Shown one piece after another: positions 26,241 to 32,341 of a stretch of 32,341 nucleotides of DNA. Position 1 is the stretch's first letter. Each line of letters opens with the position of its first letter. This stretch comes from Bacteroidetes bacterium GWF2_49_14 (GTDB lineage: Bacteria; Bacteroidota; Bacteroidia; Bacteroidales; UBA12481), in NCBI GenBank assembly GCA_001769295.1, contig MEOR01000074.1, positions 2,126-34,466 on the forward strand, given 5' to 3'. Under the pieces are notes generated by a model. The model saw only the letters and a list, made by a program, of their open reading frames with translations. It ran no database searches and was not told the DNA's origin. The position numbers and the translations under genes are program-made.

Positions 26241-28061
26241 TTAGTTTTTCACAAACCTATTTGTGGAAATCCCACCCCCCTCCATCCTGCACCGGACAAA
26301 ATATTGGCCGGAAGACAGAAGGGCGGTCGATAGCCGGACGGTTGTGAGGCCGACATTTGAGATTTCCCGGACTCGCAATCCCCTGATATCAAAAATCTCA
26401 ACAGCATCGATTGTTTTATCAGAATTAATTGTCATCCAATCCTTTACCGGGTTCGGCCAGATGCTGATTGTTGTTTCCGGCATCGGGATTTCGTCTATAC
26501 CCGTTAGCGGGCTGGTCAGAAATTTGATACTTTCAATCCAGAGGCTGTCCGACTTGTTGGGCTGGCCAAACAGGCCTGCGTTCACATAAGCGATGAGGCG
26601 GATGATCCGGGTGGAATCCACTGTTCCCACGGTAGGGGAGGAGGTAGTCCAGTGGCTGGTAAAGTTGTTCTGATAGGGGTGGTAAAGGCCGTCGCCGAGA
26701 ATCGGCCAGGGCCGGAATACCGGCGTGGCATTGGTTTCCATGCCGTTGACATCGGCGAAATCAATCCGAAGCGTAACGGAATTGCTTTTATTGAAGGTCT
26801 TCAGATTGATCACGCAGTACGGATGACTTTTCAGGTTGACCGGACGGGGCAGTGTCAGCTCAAACCGGGGCCAGCTGGAGGGTGTGACGGTACTGTAGAC
26901 AATTTTCAGACTCTCTCCCGATTCGGTGAACTGGAAGGTGCTTCCGTCGGAGCAATTAGGGATCAGGTCGGCAGTATTTCCGTCCACCAGGTTGCCGAAC
27001 CAGAAGGTATTTTCGGCCGGTACAACTGCTGTTTTTACAAAATTGGCTGTGATAACCGAGGTCGGGCCGTTTGTTACCTTCAGCGTGACTTCGCCATCGG
27101 TGTATCCCCATTTTAGGGTGATCTCCGATGTTCCGGCTCCGGAGGTTATTTCGGCATCAGCCGGCACCTGCCATTCATAGATTCCACCGGGAAAAACAGT
27201 GGCGGCATAGCCGGCCGACTGGCCGGGATCCAGGTAGGCCGGACCGGTGATTTTCAGTTCTGCCGACTGGTAAACCCTTACATAATCAACCTCCAGGCGC
27301 TTCGGGAAGATGGCAGGGTCAACGCCCTGCGCTCCACCCCAGGATCCTCCAACAGCCAGGTTCATTACCAGATGGAACCGCTTGTCGAAGGGCCACGTTT
27401 GCCAGGTTCCCTGATTACCAAAGGTGTAATACTTCTGGTTGTCCACATAAAAATCGATCGTGGTGGGCGACCATTCGATCGTATACACATGAAAGGCGGT
27501 TTCCCAATCGGTTCCCGTAACCGATCCTCCCTTTTGGGTACCCAGCCTGTGATTGTATGCCTCGGTATGTGCGGTTCCATAAATATGTGTCGGGTCATAG
27601 CCCACATGTTCCATGATATCGAGCTCCCCGCTGGCCGGCCAGTTGCCGTAGGCCCAGTCGGTAGGCAGCATCCAGATAGCAGGCCAGGTGCCCCTGCCGC
27701 CCGGCACTTTCGCGCGGACCTCCACACGGCCGAAAAGCCAGTCGCCCTTGCCGGTGGTCACAAGCCGGGCCGATGTATATTCCCGTGAGCCGAAGTTTTC
27801 CTTCAGCGCCTCGATGATCAGGAACCCGTTTTCCACCCGGGCATTCTCTGCCCGGTCGCGGGTGTAGTACTGCAGTTCGTTGTTCCCCCAACCGTGTCCG
27901 CCTTCCTCGCAGGTCCACTTTGAAGGATCGGGGAGCCCGGTATAGTTGAACTCATCCGACCAGACCAGGGCCGAAAACTGTGCATGGGCAGGCGCACCAG
28001 ACATCAGGATAAAGAGAAAACATGCAAGCAGTTTTGGAACAGGGCCTGAGAATCGGTTCAT
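26241..28061 (-). CDS. GH16 endo-beta-1,3-glucanase (laminarinase-like) with T9SS tail
   Basis: 606 residues. A signal peptide (cleavage near APAHAQ) is followed by a GH16 domain at about 30-275, with the catalytic ELDIME motif (Glu146 nucleophile, Asp148, Glu151 acid/base) in PASGELDIMEHVGY and ending VDYVRVYQ. Next come an Ig/PKD-like module (about 278-350, IYEWQVPADAEITSGAG), a discoidin/galactose-binding-like region (about 360-520) and a T9SS sorting domain (ISIWPNPVKDWMTIN, ending NRFVKN). It is therefore exported and probably attached at the cell surface. It would cut beta-1,3- or mixed-linked glucans; exact linkage is not readable. Last gene of the minus-strand operon, 5 bp after its GH16 neighbour. 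Confidence 0.92.
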   Translation of the reverse strand: MNRFSGPVPKLLACFLFILMSGAPAHAQFSALVWSDEFNYTGLPDPSKWTCEEGGHGWGNNELQYYTRDRAENARVENGFLIIEALKENFGSREYTSARLVTTGKGDWLFGRVEVRAKVPGGRGTWPAIWMLPTDWAYGNWPASGELDIMEHVGYDPTHIYGTAHTEAYNHRLGTQKGGSVTGTDWETAFHVYTIEWSPTTIDFYVDNQKYYTFGNQGTWQTWPFDKRFHLVMNLAVGGSWGGAQGVDPAIFPKRLEVDYVRVYQSAELKITGPAYLDPGQSAGYAATVFPGGIYEWQVPADAEITSGAGTSEITLKWGYTDGEVTLKVTNGPTSVITANFVKTAVVPAENTFWFGNLVDGNTADLIPNCSDGSTFQFTESGESLKIVYSTVTPSSWPRFELTLPRPVNLKSHPYCVINLKTFNKSNSVTLRIDFADVNGMETNATPVFRPWPILGDGLYHPYQNNFTSHWTTSSPTVGTVDSTRIIRLIAYVNAGLFGQPNKSDSLWIESIKFLTSPLTGIDEIPMPETTISIWPNPVKDWMTINSDKTIDAVEIFDIRGLRVREISNVGLTTVRLSTALLSSGQYFVRCRMEGGGISTNRFVKN

Positions 28062-28066
28062 CGGTA

Positions 28067-28879
28067 TTATTTTTTCTGATATACTCTTACGTAGTCAACG
28101 ATCATTTCCTGAGGGAAGCCATTGGAATCCACGCCTTTGACAGCGCCCCAGTTACCTCCGACGGCTACATTCAGCAGCAGGTGGAATTTTTGGTTGAACG
28201 GCCAGACATTCGGGTCGTCGGACTCCCGGCGGAAGGAAAAGTAGGGATTATCATCCACAAATATCCGTACCTGTTCAGAATCCCATTCCAGGACATAAAC
28301 ATGGAAGTTCTCATGCAGATCGGTGAGATAGAGACCTTTGGTCCGCTGGGTACCGATGACATGGTTGTAGCTCTTGGTATGTACCGAGGCAAATACCGAG
28401 TCGGGCATGTAGCCGACGTGCTCCATGATATCGATCTCGCCGGATTCCGGCCAGCCGCCGTATTTCCATTCGGTCGGCAGCATCCAGATAGCGGGCCAGA
28501 TGCCACGAGTGCCGGGGAGCTTGGCCCTGACCTCGACGCGGCCATACAGCCAGTCGCCCTTGCCCTTGGTGATGAGGCGGGCCGAGCTGTATTTCTTGTT
28601 TTCGGCCTGCTCCCTGATGGCGCGGATGTGCAGCATCCCGTCTTCAACAAAGGCGTTTTCAATCCGGCCTGCCGTATAGTGCTGCCACTCATTGTTACCC
28701 CAGCCGGAGGCATTTCCATCGGTATCGTAGCTCCATTTTGCCACGTCGGGGAGGCCCGGCTTTTCAAATTCGTCGCTCCAGACCAGAACGAGATCGGTTG
28801 TTTTGGGACCGGCGTTTGCGGCGAGGAGAATCAGTACGGGAAACAGGAGGAGGTATCTCATCGGTACGGGTTTTTGCAT
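28067..28879 (-). CDS. GH16 endo-beta-glucanase, single domain
   Basis: 270 residues, consisting of an N-terminal signal (RYLLLFPVLILLAANAG) and one GH16 domain with the catalytic EIDIME motif (Glu148, Asp150, Glu153) in PESGEIDIMEHVGY, ending IVDYVRVYQKK. It closely resembles the first domain of the neighbour at 26241 and is probably an older tandem duplicate that lacks accessory and T9SS modules, so it should stay periplasmic or be released by another route. ATG 28879 lies 3 bp after the GH3 stop; ATG 28861 (MRYLLLFP) is an equally good start and gives a more typical signal peptide. It is expected to work with GH3 on beta-1,3-glucan oligosaccharides. Confidence 0.9.
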   Translation of the reverse strand: MQKPVPMRYLLLFPVLILLAANAGPKTTDLVLVWSDEFEKPGLPDVAKWSYDTDGNASGWGNNEWQHYTAGRIENAFVEDGMLHIRAIREQAENKKYSSARLITKGKGDWLYGRVEVRAKLPGTRGIWPAIWMLPTEWKYGGWPESGEIDIMEHVGYMPDSVFASVHTKSYNHVIGTQRTKGLYLTDLHENFHVYVLEWDSEQVRIFVDDNPYFSFRRESDDPNVWPFNQKFHLLLNVAVGGNWGAVKGVDSNGFPQEMIVDYVRVYQKK

Positions 28880-28882
28880 GCA

Positions 28883-31120
28883 TTATTTCAGTTCGAATCC
28901 GGCTTCCATGGTACTGCGCGAATCGGTTCCCACGAAGACCTTGAATTTGCCGGGTTCAGTACCCCATTTCATTTCACGGTTGTAAAAAGCCAACTCATCC
29001 GGTTTGATCGTAAAACTGACAGTCTGGGCTTCACCGGCTTTCAGGAATACCTTTTTAAATCCTTTGAGCTCCTTTACAGGGCGGGTAACCGATCCAACCA
29101 GATCACGAATATACAACTGAACGGTCTCAGTTCCGGCAACATTTCCGGTATTCCTTACATCCACACTTACCTCCAGCGGTTCTTCAAGGGTAATCACCGG
29201 CTTGCCAAGGGTCAGGTTGCTGTAGGCGAACCCGGTATAGCTCAGGCCAAAACCGAAAGGATAGAGCGGATCATTGGGGACATCCAGGTAGCGGCTGGTG
29301 AATTTCTGGTCCTGTGCGCCCGGCCGGCCGGAGTTTTTGTAGTTGTAAAAGATCGGGCATTGGCCGACAGCATAGGGAAAGGTGACCGGAAGCTTGCCGG
29401 AGGGATTGTATTCCCCGAACAGCACGTCGCACAAAGCGGGGCCTGCCATTGTACCGGGGATCCAGGCTACCAGGATGGCCGGTAGGGTTTTGCTGATTTC
29501 CGTGAGGATAAGCGGTCGGCCGTTAAAGAGAACGAGCACCAGCGGTTTGCCCAGTTTGGCCAGTTCGAGAAGCAGCTCCTCCTGGACTCCGGGAATGGAT
29601 ATGTCGGCACGGCTCATGCTTTCGCCCGACATCATGCCTGCCTCGCCGCAAGCGGCGATGATGACGTCAGCACGGCGGGCGGCGGCGAGTGCGGCGGCAA
29701 ATCCCGACCGGTCGTCGCCCAGAAAGTCAGCGCCTTTGGCATAGATCACTTTTCCGTCACCAATCCGGGATTCCAGTTCCTGTTTAAGGGTAATAACATG
29801 CTTTGCCTCGCCTCGACCCGACCAGTTGCCGATCATGTCACCGGCTGCATCAGCTGCAGGGCCTATCAATGCAATGGTTTTTCCCGATGAGGAGAGGGGC
29901 AGTATGTTCTTTTCGTTTTTCAGGAGAACAAATGATTTACGGGCGGCATCTCGGGCCAGCTCGAGGTATTCGGGCTTGAGCAGGGTAGCGGCTTCGCGGA
30001 TGGAATCACTGTACCGGTAGGGATCATCGAAAAGCCCGAGCTTGAACTTAAGGCGGAGCACACGGCGGACCGATTCATTGATCTGTGCCTCGGTGATCTT
30101 TCTGTCCTTTAGCAGGTTCTGCATCTCGGAGATATAGACGTTGCCTTCCATATCCATGTCCACCCCGGCATTGAAGGCTAGGTCGCCTGCCTCATATTTG
30201 TCAGCCACGATTCCGTGCATGATCATTTCCGATATCGATGCCCAGTCGGAAACCACCATTCCCTTGAATGCCCATTCGGTTTTCAGGATGTCGTGGATCA
30301 GGTAGCGGTTGCCGGTAGCCGGAATCCCGTTCAGGTCATTGAAGGCCGACATGAAAGTTTCCACCCCGGATTCGGCGATAGCCTTAAAGGGAGGCAGGTA
30401 CACTTCGCGGAGGCTGTGTTCGCTGATATCGGTTGTATAGTAATCGCGGCCTGCCTGCGCGGCGCCATACCCGGCGTAATGCTTGGCACATGCGAGAATG
30501 GTAGTCGGATCTGCCAGGTCTTCCCCCTGGAATCCTTTGACGCGGGCAACGGCCAGGAGGGAGCCCAGGTAGGGATCCTCGCCGGAGCCTTCCATGATCC
30601 GGCCCCAGCGTGCATCGCGGGCGATATCCACCATCGGGGCAAAGGTCCAGTGCTGACCGGCTGCCGCTGCTTCAGTGGCAGAGACCCTGGCTGCTTTTTC
30701 GGCCAGATCGGGGTCCCAGGCAGCCGATTCACCGAGCGGAACCGGAAAAATGGTTTTATATCCGTGGATCACATCATACCCAAAGATCAACGGGATCTTC
30801 AGACGCGACTCCTCAACGGCAATCTTCTGGATTTTCCGGGTATAACCGGCGCCGTTAATGTTCAGCATGGAACCTACCTTTCCGTCGCGGATGCTCTTGA
30901 GGAGATCCGGCCTTAATGCAACCGGGCCGGTCAGTTCCCCATCGCCGGAGTATTGGTTGAGCTGTCCGATTTTCTCCTCAAGGGTCATTAGTGCAAGAAC
31001 ACTGTCACACTTTTTGGAGATCAACCCCTCAGGATTATCCTGGGAAGGCTTTATTTCCGATGGATTACAGGCGGCGAGGCTCAGGGCCAGCGCGACGGCC
31101 GGAATAAGATATTTTTTCAT
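28883..31120 (-). CDS. bglX: GH3 beta-glucosidase lipoprotein
   Basis: 745 residues. Lipoprotein signal with LSLAAC (Cys18). The GH3 N-terminal barrel shows MTLEEKIGQLNQYSGDGEL, IFGYDVIHGYKTIFPVPLG, RWGRIMEGSGEDPYLG, KHYAGYGAAQAGRDY and the nucleophile motif GMVVSDWAS (Asp292). The GH3 C-terminal domain follows (KSFVLLKNEKNILPLS) and a fibronectin III-like domain ends the protein. Order and motifs match E. coli BglX. It would remove terminal glucose from beta-glucan oligosaccharides made by the neighbouring GH16 enzymes, in the periplasm or at the membrane. ATG 31120 was chosen; the frame extends only to a TTG three codons earlier. It starts 5 bp after the upstream CBM6 gene. Confidence 0.93.
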   Translation of the reverse strand: MKKYLIPAVALALSLAACNPSEIKPSQDNPEGLISKKCDSVLALMTLEEKIGQLNQYSGDGELTGPVALRPDLLKSIRDGKVGSMLNINGAGYTRKIQKIAVEESRLKIPLIFGYDVIHGYKTIFPVPLGESAAWDPDLAEKAARVSATEAAAAGQHWTFAPMVDIARDARWGRIMEGSGEDPYLGSLLAVARVKGFQGEDLADPTTILACAKHYAGYGAAQAGRDYYTTDISEHSLREVYLPPFKAIAESGVETFMSAFNDLNGIPATGNRYLIHDILKTEWAFKGMVVSDWASISEMIMHGIVADKYEAGDLAFNAGVDMDMEGNVYISEMQNLLKDRKITEAQINESVRRVLRLKFKLGLFDDPYRYSDSIREAATLLKPEYLELARDAARKSFVLLKNEKNILPLSSSGKTIALIGPAADAAGDMIGNWSGRGEAKHVITLKQELESRIGDGKVIYAKGADFLGDDRSGFAAALAAARRADVIIAACGEAGMMSGESMSRADISIPGVQEELLLELAKLGKPLVLVLFNGRPLILTEISKTLPAILVAWIPGTMAGPALCDVLFGEYNPSGKLPVTFPYAVGQCPIFYNYKNSGRPGAQDQKFTSRYLDVPNDPLYPFGFGLSYTGFAYSNLTLGKPVITLEEPLEVSVDVRNTGNVAGTETVQLYIRDLVGSVTRPVKELKGFKKVFLKAGEAQTVSFTIKPDELAFYNREMKWGTEPGKFKVFVGTDSRSTMEAGFELK

Positions 31121-31125
31121 GTTAA

Positions 31126-32341
31126 TCAAAGTTTCATTTTCTTTATTAAAAGCGGACGGGTACCGGAGGTCTCATCGTTTCGAATCCGTATATAATACAT
31201 ACCAGATTGATAGTCAGATATATCTAATGTGCATTTTGCTGTCAGCCCGGATGGAGTCTCCTGGCTCTGCAGTAGACGGCCAACTGCATCAATCAGTTCC
31301 AGTGATTCCGGTTTTTTGCCAGGATTTCGGATGTCAACCACCACAAAATCGCTGGCAGGATTAGGGTACAGCACAAATCCTGCAGTTAATCCCGGGCCCG
31401 GGTCGGAGGTATCGGCAATCAGGGAAAAATCCATGCGATTCAAGTTAAAACCTTCAGAACCAGCCGTGAATCGGATCGTGGCCAGTCCGGCAGTAAGCCT
31501 GGCATTTGCGCTGGCGGAGGCCCAGTTTTGCCAACCGCCGGTGGATGAAAAGCTGACGGTATGGAGGGGCTGAGCGACCTCTGACCTAAGGGAAAGTTCT
31601 CCGCCGGATGTGGCCGTGTTGGCTGAATACCGGTAGTTTACCCGATAGGTACCGGCCTGGGTTACTTTGACGAGGTATTCGAGATAATCGCCGGGATTTG
31701 TGTAGCCGGCATTCTTTCCCCCGCCGGCATCCTGGCAGGGTTCGAAAACGAATCCCTGGTTGATGTAATAGTTTTCTGCCTCAAGGATGCCCGGTATCGT
31801 CGCCCTGGGCAGGATCACATTGACCACCGGCCGGTTGGTGAAGGGCGGCAGGATTTCACTTGCCGGACCTACAATCTGGTCACCGCTGTAGGTGAGCGTC
31901 AGCCGATCGGAGTCGGTAAACTGGCTGGTAAAGGCAAGGCGAAGGGTGGGTGGGTTTTCCGGACCTGTGGATACTGTAACGGGACTGTAGCTATTTGTGG
32001 CGTCGGAAAGCGAAAAGTCGGTTCCTGTCGACGGATATCCTGATAAAGGCTTATTGAATGTGAGAATGATTTGCTTACCAAGTTCATCGGTTTTTACCGA
32101 CAACATGGAAAAGGCCAGCCCGGGGGCACCTGTGGGGCCTGACACGATGATGGAATTCAGGTTAAATCCCCCCTCTTCGAATCGGATGATCATCAAGTGT
32201 TTTCCGGCTGTGAGTTCAATATCAGGAAGTGTTACGGGAACAAATCTCTCGTTGCTGCCGGTATGCGGAACCGGAATGGATCCGGAGACGTTTTGACCGT
32301 CAATCTCAACACTGAAGGCTCCCTTCCCGCTTGCATTTGCG
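31126..32341 (-). CDS. CBM6-containing T9SS-secreted glycan protein, 5'-truncated
   Basis: At least 405 codons; the frame is open to the right edge, so the N-terminal, possibly catalytic, part is outside the window. Visible in order: the end of a CBM6-like beta-sandwich (LTAGKHLMIIRFEEGGFNLN), an Ig-like adhesin module (GKQIILTFNKPLSGYPSTGT), a complete CBM6 (IPGILEAENYYINQGFVFEP, then GYTNPGDYLEYLVKV, GGWQNWASASANARLTAG, FNLNRMDFS) and a T9SS sorting domain (AGFVLYPNPASDFVVVDI, SGMYYIRIRN). CBM6 modules commonly bind beta-glucans or xylans. First visible gene of the operon with GH3 and two GH16 genes, so a surface beta-glucan-binding or -cleaving enzyme is likely. Confidence 0.88.
   Translation of the reverse strand, partial: ANASGKGAFSVEIDGQNVSGSIPVPHTGSNERFVPVTLPDIELTAGKHLMIIRFEEGGFNLNSIIVSGPTGAPGLAFSMLSVKTDELGKQIILTFNKPLSGYPSTGTDFSLSDATNSYSPVTVSTGPENPPTLRLAFTSQFTDSDRLTLTYSGDQIVGPASEILPPFTNRPVVNVILPRATIPGILEAENYYINQGFVFEPCQDAGGGKNAGYTNPGDYLEYLVKVTQAGTYRVNYRYSANTATSGGELSLRSEVAQPLHTVSFSSTGGWQNWASASANARLTAGLATIRFTAGSEGFNLNRMDFSLIADTSDPGPGLTAGFVLYPNPASDFVVVDIRNPGKKPESLELIDAVGRLLQSQETPSGLTAKCTLDISDYQSGMYYIRIRNDETSGTRPLLIKKMKL

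Noticed and set aside
28022-29485. A 487-codon open frame on the plus strand opposite the GH16 and GH3 genes
   Set aside because: Codon pattern and residues show no family features. It is a by-product of the GC-rich third positions of well-supported minus-strand glycoside hydrolase genes.

Overview
The window looks like a chromosome segment of an uncultured member of the Bacteroidota, probably Bacteroidales-like. The evidence is three proteins with type IX secretion (T9SS) C-terminal sorting domains, several beta-propeller lipoproteins of the Bacteroidota type, DUF4252 and DUF5009-type proteins, promoter-like sites of the TTTG / TAnnTTTG kind, and weak Shine-Dalgarno use. No phage, integrase, transposase, tRNA or rRNA gene was recognised.

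Layout. (1) 1-3.8 kb: the 3' part of the Kdo transferase gene kdtA and a B12-dependent ribonucleotide reductase (nrdJ). (2) 3.8-6.7 kb: a decayed four-helix-bundle gene between inverted heptamer arrays, then an ECF sigma factor overlapping a membrane protein with a T9SS tail. (3) 6.7-13.4 kb: an S37-type peptidase, an orphan minimal nucleotidyltransferase, two propeller-like lipoproteins, an OmpH/Skp-like protein, a gene fragment and a PQQ-like propeller protein. (4) 13.6-18 kb: gltX, a DUF5009/HGSNAT-like membrane protein and a third propeller lipoprotein. (5) 18-24.4 kb: divergent tdh and kbl (threonine to glycine plus acetyl-CoA), followed by an Acs-like ligase, a free-standing acyl carrier protein, a second kbl-like alpha-oxoamine synthase and acpS. 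(6) 24.5-26 kb: an ECF sigma / anti-sigma-like / DUF4252 operon. (7) 26.2-32.3 kb: a beta-glucan (laminarin-type) operon on the minus strand: a CBM6 protein, a GH3 beta-glucosidase and two GH16 endoglucanases.

Two things stand out. First, the window is full of short degenerate tandem arrays that nearly all have a 7-bp period but differ in sequence: GGCNCAA, GGCAGAR, GACSGMN, CCGGCAA, CCCCAAA/ATACCCC and GTTGAAN. They often occur as inverted pairs, abut stop codons, and sit in frame inside kdtA, gltX and the first sigma factor. One inverted pair brackets the remnant of a four-helix-bundle (S23/Avd-like) gene. Second, the Acs-like / ACP / KBL-like / AcpS cluster looks like a carrier-protein-based branch built from duplicated threonine-catabolism chemistry. 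Both are read by eye from one window, and their mechanisms are inference.
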